NCBI GenBank assembly: GCA_015680685.1
Contig: MNCI01010443.1
Coordinates: 89,992 to 153,991, forward strand
Source: Gnetum montanum
Lineage: Eukaryota > Streptophyta > Gnetopsida > Gnetales > Gnetaceae
DNA length: 64,000 bases
Direction of reading: 5' to 3'
Below the pieces are notes generated by a model. That model was not told where the DNA came from, did not search any database, and worked only from the letters and a program-made list of their open reading frames with translations. Shown here in pieces: positions 1 through 10,329 of the stretch. The position numbers and the translations under genes are program-made. Within the stretch, counting starts at the first letter, position 1, and each line of letters opens with the position of its first letter.

Positions 1-267
1 AGCCAAGTCAACATCACCTACAAAAGCAATGTACTCCAAACAATTACAACAAATATTTATGAGAGCAGTTACATTGCACATTGTAAAGCAATAACCATAG
101 ATTTTGACTTGCATTACATTACAAAAGCATCAACCAAAGGTCAAGTAATAACTACACAACTTACAACTTCCCCAATCAATGATCAAGTAATGATAGATCT
201 GGAATTTCCAGATGAGCATGTCACTAGCATAAGTTAAGTACTTGATAAATTTGAGGAACTCTTACAC

Positions 268-640
268 TTTGATGGTGCTTCAACCTCTCAAGGGGGTAGT
301 GCCACTACCATAATCACATTTCCCTCTGGGGAGGTCTAACCCTTTGCATATCACTTCATATTTTCATGCACTAACAACGTGATGGAGTATGAGGATCTCC
401 TCTGGGATATCTTAGTACCTCTCGACTTAGGAATACAAAACATAGAAATCCAAGGTGATTCACAACTAGTTGTCAACTAAGTCACAGAGGTTTATGCTTG
501 TAGAGCTTAACACTTTTAATCTTATTATGACCTGGCAAAGCACTTGCTCAAGTAATTTGTAACTGTTGATGTTTAGCACATCCTCCACAACAAAAATGCC
601 ATTACTGATGCATTAGCTACATTAGCCTTAAGCATTGCAC
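268..640 (+). pseudogene. Decayed archaeal-type RNase H domain of T1 polyprotein
   Basis: Translation in broken frames gives FDGAS near the start, then TNNVMEYEDLL, QGDSQLVVN and DALATLAL near the end. These are the signature blocks of the additional RNase H of Tat elements: the DGA aspartate, the E of the NNxxEYE helix and the D of GDSQLV. Several in-frame stops (for example after QLVVN) make it non-functional. Its family role was to degrade the RNA strand during reverse transcription. Confidence 0.8.
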
Positions 641-932
641 CTAAAATTTTTTACACCTTACCCATCACAATGGTAGATTGCACTATGCCTATCATGCAAA
701 CAACAAACATTGCATCTATAGCCACAATAAGGACAAACCATATAATAGAGTGAGGTACGACAACATTAAAGTGTACCTTTGACAAGGTAAACCTCTACAG
801 CATCTAACCACTACTCAAAAGAATGCAATGTGGACATGATTATGGTAGTACATCATCATGGGTGATAGCACACTATGCTATACATCCTACAATGATGTAC
901 TATTGACTTGCATTAGCGACTAAGAAGCTTAG

Positions 933-1996
933 ATGATTGTCAAACAAGTCCACAAGGGACTCTGTGGAGGCCACATAGCACCCAGGGCAATGATGGTGAA
1001 GAGCAGATGCTTAGGCTACTATTGGCCTTACATGAAGCACAATTACATCTCCAAGGTCAAGACATGTGACATGTGTCAACGACAAGGTAACTTAACACAC
1101 ATTCCACCTACTAAACTAGATACAACATAGATCACATGGCCATTCCATCATTGGTGGCTAGACATCATAGGGTTTATAATGCCTACGTCCTCCAAAGTGC
1201 ATAGCTTCATTATAATCACAACTAAGTATTTTATGAAGTAGGTTGAAGCCATTCCCCTTAGGAAGACTACATTGCAGCAGGTCTACAAATTCATACTTGA
1301 CAAACATAGTAACCCATTTTGGTTTACCCATGACCATAGTCACAAACGATTGGCCACAGTTTAGTAGTGCTGAGACCAAAGCCTTTTGAAAATGCTTCAA
1401 AATCAAACATTCCTTTTCATCGCCCTACTACCCACAAGTGAATGGCCAAGAAGAGGCCACAAACAAGGTCATCATTAATCTTTTAAAGAAGATTCTTAGT
1501 AACAACAAACAATGATAACACAAGCAACTAATCTATGTGCTTTAGGCCTACCACACAACATAAAGTACTACAACAGGTAAGATGTCATACAGTTTGGTTT
1601 ATGGTCTTGAATCCATCTTACCTCTTGAATTGTAAGTCCCATCACTTTGAGTAATCCTCTCAAGCTTCATTGATAGGGCTTAAAATAAAAATTTGAGAAC
1701 CATGGACCTCAACTCGATAAAGGAGTAGTGCATGAGGATACTTGATCGTATCGAGTGGTACCAAAAAATGCAACAAAAAAAACACCATCACAATTAGCAT
1801 CAATGCTTGATCAAGAAAGGGAACTTAGTTCTCAAGGCCATTCATGAACTCGCGAACAAATTCTTAGCCAACTAGGAAGGTCTTTCTTGGTTGTTAAGGC
1901 TTATGAAAATGGGACATTCAAGCTTGTTGATAACAATGGTAATGAATTTTCCAATCTTATGAACCATTCGTACCTAAAGGCTTACTATGCCTAGTA
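933..1996 (+). pseudogene. Decayed integrase of T1
   Basis: An open stretch at 933-1130 carries the HHCC zinc-binding domain: H7 and H14 (VHKG...GGH) and C45/C48 (CDMC), followed by the usual YYWP block. The catalytic core continues through stops and shifts: WWLDI near 1155 (first Asp), TNDWPQF near 1345 (second Asp), and NGQEEA near 1440 (Glu), so all three DDE positions are still visible. The C-terminal part reads SYSLVYGLESILPLE and ends with a region resembling ANWEGLS and AYENGTFKL blocks of Tat integrases. Integrase joins the cDNA to the host chromosome. This copy cannot be translated whole. Confidence 0.85.
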
Positions 1997-2023
1997 TGCA
2001 GTGTTGCATCTTTACAAAGCAAG

Positions 2024-2410
2024 GTGAACAAAGTTTGCTATGACTATAAACTAAAAGAGATAGTCTGCTATGACTATAAACTAGCACAAACCATTACCTA
2101 TGACACTAAACTAGCATATATAGTCTACTATGACTATAAACTAGCACAACATGTCTACTACAACATTAAACTGGCATCCACACCCATTGTTTGCTATGAT
2201 GTTAAATTGGCACAAATAGTCTACTATGATTATAAACTAGCATTCACTGTCCACTATGACACTAAACTAACATCGTTCATCTGCTATAAAGTTAAATTAG
2301 CACACAAAAATCTACTAGGACTATAAACTAGCCCATAACAGTCTACTAGGACCTTAAACTGGGCCCACGGTCTACTAGGAACCTAGACTGGCAAAACATA
2401 TGATCTACCA
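2024..2410 (+). repeat. 30-bp tandem repeat in the T1 3' region
   Basis: About a dozen imperfect units share the core CTATGACTATAAACTAGCA. The first nine or ten are spaced 30 bp apart (one is 36), so one frame happens to stay open for 100 codons and repeats a YDYKLA-like peptide. Later units degenerate (CTACTAGGACTATAAACTAG). The same core recurs in element B at 26176-26510 with different spacing and no open frame, so I treat this as a noncoding array. Hypervariable tandem repeats between integrase and the LTR are a known property of Tat elements. Confidence 0.85.
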
Positions 2411-3887
2411 AGACCTTCAACTAGGTTTTTACTTCAACACACATAGTTCTATGGATAAGTGAGTGATAATATTTCCAAATCCATGCCATCTACCCACATC
2501 TTATGGGTGGGGTGAGGCACTGTAGTTGTAGGAATTTCCTATCATTAGAAGAGGCCTCTAGAACATTTGTAGTGTTGCTATCCTCCAGCATTTTCCTGAT
2601 CTTCTGAAAATTCTTTGGAAATTTTACTAACCTTCTAGAGCTCCTACCACGATCACTAATGCTACCAACTCTAAGCCATACCTGCAACATTACTAGCCTT
2701 GGGCATTTCATTGTTTCTTGGAGCTCTCATCGTCAACACAACCCTTTAGAGAAATGGCAACATTATGGCCTACATCTCTTTGTCGACTCTTTCAATCTCT
2801 TCCATTGCTCAGGTACTTTCCACTAGTGTGGCCATTGGATCTTTGGCAGCCTCCACTGGTTTTCCTACATTGGCTCTTCAAGCTCTTGCAACTAGTCAAG
2901 CTGTTGTAGGACTTACAGCAACCTCAAATCTAACAATTTACTCTCATCTCATGTTGTGTGATTGTTTCTTGTTTTTTCTACATTGTGTTTACAGGACAAA
3001 GCTTCAGGGGTAGTCATGGAAAGATGCATCTCATTGCAGCAGCAAGTTACCACATTGCTTTGTTGTGCACAATAGGACTAGCTAAGCTACTCAAGAGTGC
3101 ATATCCTTATTACTCCACTATCACCTACTTGTATTCCCCCTTTCACCTTGCATTTCCTTACATTCCCTTGCATCAGTGAGCTTGAAACCCCTCTAATGCA
3201 TATGACACCCTCTTTATGTCAACCGGAAAACCGAATAGTGTATGTAACGTAACTCATCCCATGGGGAGCCTCTATGGGCTAGTCAAAGCCCAAGCAAATG
3301 TAACACAACTCATCCTAGGGAGGAAACACCTATCCTAAAGATGTGACACAATTGTACTAAAGCAAAGCCTATTAGGTGGCATGCAACCAACCTACCAAAA
3401 GCATCCTGCAGCTAGCATCTCACAATGTGCAAAACCCAAAGTAGATTTGCCACATAGTCAAAAAATGGGGCAAAATAGATCCCTAAGAAAAATTAGTAGA
3501 GCTCCAATTTTGCAACAAATCCAACCTTGAATCTACATTGACATTCTCATAAGCACTCCAATGAAAGGTCACAATTTTATGGGCAAACCATTTTGGTGCC
3601 ATGGATGATGACTATCTCACAAACACTTCGACGAGAGATCACTATTTTGGCAACAAGCCACTTTGGTGCTACATCTTGTAATATCACACAATTTTCATCT
3701 CATTTCCTTGTTATCTCCTAATGCATTCCCTACACCCTTTATCACCAACATACCATTACCCTTAGCACTTTTGAGCATGGTGAAGTGACATCTGGTTGAG
3801 TACTAATAAGCAATGTTGGTGTTGGGCTTGCTATGATGTTTTGTGTTCTTTGTCAACGTCTCTCGACCCACTCCTCCAAACATCAAC
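2411..3887 (+). other. 3' noncoding region of T1
   Basis: This stretch holds no recognisable protein. It ends in an imperfect inverted repeat (CTTTGTCAACG at about 3850, ATCAACAAAG just before the polypurine tract) that is also present at the same place in element B. Confidence 0.6.
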
Positions 3888-3900
3888 AAAGAGAGGCCAA
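3888..3900 (+). other. Polypurine tract of T1
   Basis: AAAGAGAGGCCAA directly precedes the LTR start TGAAACACCAC. The purine-rich run primes plus-strand DNA synthesis in LTR retrotransposons. Element B has nearly the same tract at 27655-27667. Confidence 0.75.
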
Positions 3901-5603
3901 TGAAACACCACTAAATTTGGGCCACTGAGTCTCAAGTACAAATTTTTCTAAGTGTCAAAACTTGGCAAATTTTTTCTAAGTGTTGAAACTATGCTCCCCA
4001 TTGCTGGGACTACACTCTAGAGCATAGTTAGCGTAGTTGACAAAGATAGCCAAGATTTGCAAGATTTTTCTAAGTGTTAATAGTAGCTACAAAATTTTTC
4101 AAGTGTTGGACTATGCTCTCCTTGCTGGGACTACACTCTAGAGCCTAATCAACATAGTCTACATGCCAATGGCTAGTTTTGCAAATTTTCTTGAGTGTCA
4201 AGCCAAAAGCTATCAGGCTAGCTTGGGATGAAAGAAACAGTTTGACAAATTTTCTAACTTCTGAAGCTATGCTCCCTACTTCGCTCCAAAGCGTAGTTAG
4301 TGTAGGTTGCACAAAGACATCAATTTTTGCAAGATTTTTCTAAGTGTCAATAGTAGCTACAAAATTTTCTAAGTGTGAAGGCAATGCTCTCCCTGCCAAG
4401 ACTATGCTCAAAAGTGTAGTCAGCGTAGTCTACATTGGACCCTGTCTTTTGGCAAAATTTGTCTGATTGTTGGACTACACTCTAGAGCATAGTCAGCGTA
4501 GTCATGTAGAACTGCCTTTAGAAGCCTCTAGAACTTAACACAGGCCTTCATCTTAGCTCCAATATTCCTTCGACAAGTAAGATCAGCAATTTGCATTTCC
4601 TTTTCATCCCCCATTTGCCCCGAAATTGTACCTACGCTCAACACTGCTCAAGAGAGTGGACAATGTAGTCTCCAAAATTACACTGTTTTGCATTATTTTT
4701 AGGTACATTACAATCTATTTGGCACTCACACATGCAGCCTTGGTAGCGTAGTCATAGTCTGGTAGTCTCACAAAGTCCATTGGAGCATACCAGCAGAACA
4801 CCATTTGCTTCGATGGGAGCATACTTGGGGCTAGCGTAGTCCCAAATACCCCTCTGTCACATTGTGCCTAATCCATGACTCATGCTATCCTTAGCCCTAT
4901 AAATACCCCAATGTTCCACATTCTAGGGGTTTGAAACTCAGAATTAGGGTTGGAAAATTTGAACATTGGCATTCTTAGCATTTGGCACCTAAGTGCACTT
5001 GGCATTTTGGCAACCTATGGGATAGCACTTAGCATCGTTGCACACCACCGCAGCACCATTGCACACCACCCGGCATAGTACAGACCATTGCAACTAGTAG
5101 GATACTACAGTAGCCAACCTAGCAGACTTAGACTTCATGGAAGAAATCAATTTTTCACAACCCAGACAGCCTAAGACTGTGATTGCATTGTTTATACATT
5201 GTGTACCCCTTGCAGTTAACTATGCTCCCCCTACTTGGGGTGGTGTCGCTTTCTCTCTCACTTACATCTTGCATGTTTTTAGTATTTCCTTTTGCATTCT
5301 AGCATTTACTCGCATTTTTCGTTATTTCCTACACTTAACTCGTGCGCTTGCACCTTTGTTTTACACCAAAAAACCTTGACTACGCTTGCCCCTGTAGCCA
5401 TTGTGGATGTGGCAAAACACCATGCAAACCCCTTACATTCGTTTAGTCATAACACCCTGTAAGTCCCAGTTCAATCGACAAGACCGTTCTAGGCACCCCA
5501 TCTCCATTTTCCAGTAGGCCCTAAAGTGGACACGAGGTCAAGGCTGTACGACCACGGACATCTTGGTGTACCATTATAGCCTCTGACATTTTCAATCGCT
5601 ACA
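3901..5603 (+). repeat. 3' LTR of T1
   Basis: It begins TGAAACACCAC right after the polypurine tract. A TATA box (CTATAAATACC) lies at 4898-4908, in the same context (AGCCCTATAAATACCC) as the TATA box of element B's LTR. The right end is inferred at GCTACA (5603) from its position relative to a shared TTGGTGT-type block; an end at 5610 is also possible. Only one copy of this LTR is inside the window. Confidence 0.65.
3943..4510 (+). repeat. Degenerate 90-150 bp tandem repeats inside the T1 LTR
   Basis: About five imperfect units combine TTTTTCTAAGTGTT, then CTATGCTC, then GGGACTACACTCTAGAGC, then AGTCAGCGTAGTC. Units begin near 3943, 4051, 4167, 4322 and 4442. They lie in the upstream (U3) half of the LTR, well before its TATA box. 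Confidence 0.65.
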
Positions 5604-6049
5604 TTGCTCACTCGTGTAATCCATCCATGGGCTTTGTTATATATCTCTGCCAAGGATTAAGATTGTTTCTCTCTACTACGCTGTGCTACTCTTAGTAGTA
5701 GGAGAATTTCTTATCGACAAATGTTCTTGAAGGAGTTCCTTGTGCTACTATCCACTAACATCGAAAATCGTTGTTTTAAATGCCCACAATTCCAATTCAT
5801 TATCTTGTACTATTGTACTCTAAAAAAAAGCACACAAAGGAAGGTAAACCAATAACTTCAAGCATTTTGAAGATTCTAGAACATTGTTCTAAATTTTCTT
5901 AAAATACCTTTAATGTACAAATTCTACCCTGTAGACTCCCCAAGGTTTATTTTGGAGGGGAAAATGAGTTTATTTCATTTGGTGTTTAAATAGGTGGAAG
6001 ATATATCCACTCAGCATGTTTGGAGAATCAGGATAAATTGTAGATTTGG
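5604..6049. other. Unassigned sequence
   Basis: AT-rich sequence after the T1 LTR. I see no coding potential and no match to the other repeats here. Confidence 0.4.
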
Positions 6050-7190
6050 GCCAACTTGACTCAACTCGGGTCAACAAAATTTGTCATCTGACCACTAATA
6101 GTTAAAAAAATAATGATTTCATTTACACCCAATTCATACCATACAGATAGTTTTGTATGAATCACTTAGTCATATGCTTTTACAAAATCAATGAAATAAC
6201 TAAAAAATTATTGGGAATTTTTGCAAACTCCATGAAGTGTATAAAAATAACTAAGTGATCAATAGTAGAGTGATTCTATTTAAAACTAGCTAGACATCTT
6301 GCCTTGCTCGAGTTACATTTAGCCAAAAAATTGATTCTCTTTTCTAGCAGACTGCCCAACAACTTAGCAAAAATATTATCAACAACAATCATTTGATAAT
6401 TGTTCAAACTATTTTTATCCCCCTATTTATATAATAATATAGCTTTACTAATTTTTCAATGTTAATTTAATCTTTTCTTAATTGTTGAGTTTAATTTTTG
6501 CCAAATTTCTCTATGACTAACAGATCTTGCCTACTTTAATAATTTTGCATATAAGCCATCTAGATCTACAGCTTTGCTAGATGCTAGCTTTTTAATACCT
6601 TTTATGACTTCCTCAAGAGTAAATTGGAGAGGTGTTTGCTATACCATAGTAGTAGAATTATCATCTTATCCTATAAATAGCTTATTATTAAATGAGCAAA
6701 TATCTTGAAAAGAAACATTAAATAATAAAGAGGCTTTATGACAAGAACATTGCCAAAGTTGTCTAGCTTCCTTTTTAATACTGTAAGAAAAATTATCCTA
6801 TTGTTCCTTGATAAATTTCTCTTGACTCTAATCAATCATTTGTATGCCTTAACTAAACTTTGTTTGTGACTCTTATTTACATTCTTAATATTTTGCCTAG
6901 CCTATGTACAATAATCATCAAATCAAGTTTTCTAAGCACCTTGTTGTGCCTCTTATTTGCATTCTTAATATTTTGCCTAGCTTGCATGCAATCCACATTA
7001 AACCAAGTCTTCTAAGTACCTTGTTGTTGTGAATGTACAACTTGCTTAGCTGCTATAAGCAAAATTTGTTGAAGCTTCTTATGTTGTCTTTTAAGAGGCT
7101 ATTTGTTATGTGCTATCTTCATATATTTTTCTTTAACTACTGGGGTGAGTTTGTACTGAAATTTTTTCTAGTTTTATTTTTTGTTGTTTG
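6050..7190 (-). mobile_element. LINE (non-LTR) retrotransposon relic, reverse-transcriptase region
   Basis: On the - strand, broken frames give the L1-type RT blocks in correct order. LASSKAVDLDGLYAKLLK is encoded near 6600-6545, YKxGDKNSLNNYQ near 6435-6390, an IFAKLLGSLLEKRIN block follows, then NHSTIDHL near 6270-6245, and a LYGMNWV block near 6150-6127. These correspond to the KAxGxDG, GDxxxxxNYR and FRxNHSTxDH motifs of plant L1-like elements. Stops are frequent. The 6700-7190 part has the right orientation to be the segment between endonuclease and RT but is too decayed to assign. The catalytic FADD box was not found. Confidence 0.75.
6871..7030. repeat. Two-copy 80-bp tandem duplication
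   Basis: TCTTATTTACATTCTTAATA at 6871 recurs at 6951 (TCTTATTTGCATTC...). Both are followed by TTTTGCCTAGC, a diverged middle, and TTCTAAG(C/T)ACCTTGTTGT. It lies within the LINE relic. Confidence 0.75.
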
Positions 7191-7234
7191 ATAAAAAATT
7201 AGAATATGCAATAAAAACTCAACATGATAATGGC

Positions 7235-7334
7235 AAAATTTGGACCATTTCTTGATTTGTGTGTCATCCTTGCACAAAGGCCATGCTAATCTTTTCTATA
7301 TTATTCCAATTTTATCAAATATCTAAAAAGAATA
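7235..7334 (-). pseudogene. U6 spliceosomal snRNA pseudogene
   Basis: Read on the - strand the segment contains GATAAAATTGGAA, AAGATTAGCATGGCC, GCAAGGATGACAC and ACAAATCAAGAAATGGTCC followed by AAATTTT. These are, in order, the conserved body of U6 snRNA, including the region that carries the catalytic metal-binding elements. Differences from functional plant U6 are mostly C-to-T or G-to-A changes, including a lost ACAGAG box (now ATAGAA), so it is not functional. It has no upstream USE/TATA promoter that I can see. It lies directly upstream of, and on the same strand as, the LINE relic. Confidence 0.88.
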
Positions 7335-7843
7335 TAACATAACCCTAGCTTCAAGATATTTATTGATATTCATTTGTATCCACAGACATACATGAAAGAG
7401 AAGGAATATAAGAAAGGTTAATTCCTCAAAGAGTATAAGAAATGTTAAATTTGCTATTTGTATACAAATTGTGAGTGATGTCAAACAAGAAATTACAAGC
7501 TTTATCTATGAAACTTATAGTGTTCTTAGTTTTTGTAAAGGCACCGCAATTTCTTGTCTTTGTTAACGTCATGTTTTTGTTTGACTCTAAAAGTGTAGTA
7601 TGAATTACTATGATTTAACTTTGAAGAAAAATCAAGTACATTACGCCTTGGGAAAAAATATTAATGTCTAAGTTATAAAAAAGAATGTTTTTATACCATA
7701 AAATATGAGCGTTTGGAAAAGACTGTTAAAGCACAGTGAATGAAAGTTACGGTATCTTTTGTTTTGTTTTTTTCCCGAGTTTCCACCGTGATTAAGCGAT
7801 TACCTGGTTTTTGCCATAACATTACTTTAACAAGAAATAACAA
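7335..7843. other. Unassigned AT-rich sequence upstream of the kinase relic
   Basis: I see no repeat family or gene. Composition becomes less AT-rich after about 7840, where the kinase reading frame begins. No convincing promoter was identified. Confidence 0.4.
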
Positions 7844-9060
7844 ATGACAGACAGCAAAGTTGCGTCAGTTAGGGAGTGCCACAGAGCACAGCACAAAACA
7901 AGACAATGCCAGCCAAGAAGCTCCACGCTCGGTGAGTACGTGCAGCAGCTGATAAATCTGAAAACCCAGAACAGGAAGAGGAACACGGAAGAATTCGATC
8001 GAAGTCATCGAACAAAGAGTACCGTCCACATTTCCCCGGATGGCTTAACCCGGCAGCGAATGAACAGGAGCAGGAGCATTAGAAAACTTTTCACACACTG
8101 GTTATCAGAGAGGCAGAAAAGCAAGCGGGGATGGAGGGAGCCCTCCAACCTGAGCAGGATCCTAAGCTGGCCGAGCTACCTGGATCAGTACGTGTGCGAG
8201 AAGCGCCTCGGCCAGGGCTCCTATGGCGACGTCTTCAAGGCCACGCACTGCGAAAAGGGCTAGCACGTGGCCATCAAAGTGTTCCACTGCGGCACCCCCT
8301 GCTGGGATCGCGAGGATCAAATCCTTGGCGATTTCAGAGGCGTCTCCGTTTCCGCTCTCTGTGAAATCTCGACCCTGCATCAACTCAAGGATGAAGGAGA
8401 AAAAAAAGAAGACGACGTTTTGCTTATATGTACCGATAAAAAAGGAAAAAAGAAAAAGGCAATGATGATAAAGTAAAAGAATCTAAACTGAAAGGAAGAT
8501 ACGATAATGAAGAAAAAATAGCTTTTGCTCCGTTAGAAGATGATTAAGAAGAAAAAGACGTATTTGCTCGGTTCGAAGATGATGATGAAAAAGCAGAAGA
8601 AAGAGACGTACTTACTTGGCTTCAATTCAAGGACGATGAAGAAAATGAAGAAGAAAAGGGTGTCTCGGTTTCTACTTCCCAGGAAATTTTGGGTTTCCAT
8701 CAATTCAAGGTTAATGACGATGAAGAAAATAAAGATGAAAAGGACATCAATGATGAGGGTGAAGAAAATGAAGAAGAAAAGAACATCTCCATCTCAGTTT
8801 CCTCTTCCCATGAAATCTTTCAAGGACGATGAAGAAAACGAAGAAGAAGAAAAGGGCATCTTGGTTTCCTCTTCCCTGGAAGTCTCGAGGCTCCATAGAT
8901 TCAAGGAAGAAGAAGAATCTGCGCACGTCTCTGATCCGCAACAGAAATCCGGAGAACCAGGGCGTCCAGCTGCTGGATGATATGCTCCAGCTTAATCCCT
9001 CTCCCCGAATCTCCACACTCCAGGCCCTCCAGAGCCCCTATTTTGACGAGGTTCGCAATG
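7844..9060 (+). pseudogene. CDK-like (CMGC) protein kinase, broken gene
   Basis: The first frame (7844-8476) has a basic N-terminal extension of about 110 residues, then a kinase N-lobe: glycine loop GQGSYGDV (residues 123-130), an in-frame TAG at 8261-8263, the ATP-binding lysine in VAIK, and an alphaC helix segment SVSALCEISTLHQLK in the place of the CDK PSTAIRE helix. The core that should follow (catalytic HRD, DFG, APE) is absent. Instead there are acidic repeats in shifting frames. A C-lobe tail reappears in another frame at about 8965-9055 (LLDDMLQLNPSPRIS, then SPYFDEV), typical of CDKs. With a stop, at least two frame changes and no catalytic loop this cannot make an active kinase as it stands. 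Unspliced introns could explain some shifts but not the missing core. Confidence 0.75.
8339..8935 (+). repeat. Acidic tandem repeats replacing the kinase core
   Basis: Units of roughly 70-120 bp alternate a GA-rich part (GATGAAGAAAATGAAGAAGA) with a part like GTCTCGGTTTCTACTTCCCA, then GAAAT and a CATCAATTCAAGG end. The second part resembles the kinase's own alphaC coding segment at 8339-8390 (GGCGTCTCCGTTTCC ... CATCAACTCAAGGATGAAG). Recognisable copies start near 8339, 8661, 8783 and 8851, with GA-rich remnants from 8500 to 8640. In the best frames they encode DDEENEEEKG(V/I)SVS blocks. Confidence 0.7.
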
Positions 9061-10329
9061 GTGCCTCGCTGTGTTTCCCTCTTCTTGATGAGGGAGGAAA
9101 AGGAATGGATCTTTCGTTCGTTCGTTTTGACTTGCGTTCCTTCTTGCATGCCATTGTTCTTTTCTTCTTCTTTTTATCTTCCTTCAGTTTAAGGCACTGT
9201 GGGTTGTGTTGGTGTTATGCGAAATTGCGTGCAATGGTTCGATCCCTCTCTGTTCTGATGCTGTTTTATTACCTGTAAATCATGGCATCTCACCACGATT
9301 TAGAGCTTAGCTACAGGTTCTTCACTTCTTCGTGATGAATGATCGCTTTGAATCATTGCAGCACTGCCATAACTGAAACTTTACTTACTTTGCCAACTTT
9401 ACTTGTGATTAGCTATCTCACTGTTGTTAGTTTCCATCATTTGAGATGCTTAGTTTGAGCGACCGCATCGCTAAACCGCCTTTTGCTTTAAATATCATAA
9501 ATTGAGTTTGAAGAGCCGACGTTAGATGACTCTTTGCTGAGTTTGAGTGACGGCGTTATTAAACCAAGGTTTACTTTAATTATGATAATTTAAGTTGAGT
9601 TTCAAAAGCCGAAGCTAAATGACTCTTTCTTTTAGGTTGATGACGTTATGTACTTTCAATTTTTTTAATATTATTCATTTTTCAGTAGACACTCCTTTAC
9701 ATCAAAATCAACATATCATTGAGCTTGAGCAAATTTTGCTTACCGTAACTAAGCAAGTTATACATTCACAAAAATAGAGTTATCAAAAGACTTAGTTTGA
9801 TGAGGATTTCATGATACAAATCTAAGAAGCTATGTATATTGTGTATATTCTTTTTAAATGTCAAAGAAAGAGAGTTGCATCAAAGGATTATGTATGACCA
9901 ATATGTTGTGGTTTGAGAGAAGATACAATGTAAATTTATAGATTTATTTGCAAGCCTTCCATAATGCTTGTTTTTTGAACACATTGAAAGCAAGTAGCAA
10001 AAGTTAAAGCTATTTTCATGGATCTTGATTAAAGAAGAAAAAAGCTTATATAGATCATTAGATCATAATTATATTCAAAGATGAAGCACCATGCTTGGGA
10101 TGTTTGATAAGAAGTACCAAATCTATTTTGTGATGTTTAATTTGAGAAAATAGATCCGAGGATAAAAGTAGGACACTAATGAATTATTAGACATAACCTT
10201 AGGTAGGTATTACACATTGCTCCCTTGATGCCTAGGCCACAACTTCTTTCCAAAGAAGTAACTTCATTACATTATCAATGGGCTACAAACAAAACTTGTG
10301 AAACTTCTGGGGTCTATCCCCTATTAGAA
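9061..10329. other. Unassigned sequence between kinase relic and relic E
   Basis: No gene was recognised. It contains the two-copy duplication at 9451-9634. A splice-like GT at 9051 with a TTCCTTCAG acceptor near 9186 could mark a former kinase intron, but nothing kinase-like follows. Confidence 0.35.
9451..9634. repeat. Two-copy tandem duplication of about 90 bp
   Basis: AGTTTGAGCGACCGCATCGC at 9451 and AGTTTGAGTGACGGCGTTAT at 9540 start two diverged units. Both contain TTTGCTTTAA/TTTACTTTAA, a TTGAGTTT block, AGCCGA and end in ATGACTCTTT. Confidence 0.7.

Larger units (their letters stand above)
1..5603 (+). mobile_element. Element T1: 3' part of a Tat-lineage Ty3/gypsy LTR retrotransposon
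   Basis: The 5' half lies outside the window. In order I see a second (archaeal-type) RNase H, integrase, a 30-bp tandem repeat, a 3' noncoding region, a polypurine tract and one LTR. An extra RNase H just before integrase is characteristic of the Tat/Ogre lineage. All reading frames are broken by many stops and shifts, so the copy is dead. The tract and LTR start (AGAGGCCAA then TGAAACACCAC) match those of element B at 27655-27680, so T1 and B belong to related families. No target duplication can be tested because the left end is missing, and the right end near 5603 is approximate. Confidence 0.85.

Noticed and set aside
2024-2326. 100-codon open frame repeating a YDYKLA-like peptide, possibly a repeat protein gene
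   Set aside because: The frame is open only because the units are 30 bp. The same repeat in element B has no open frame, and the array sits in the 3' noncoding region of a Tat element.
8540-8980. Lysine/methionine-rich frame as a separate gene
   Set aside because: It is a shifted reading of the GA-rich repeats inside the kinase relic. The acidic frame and the kinase C-lobe blocks explain the region better.
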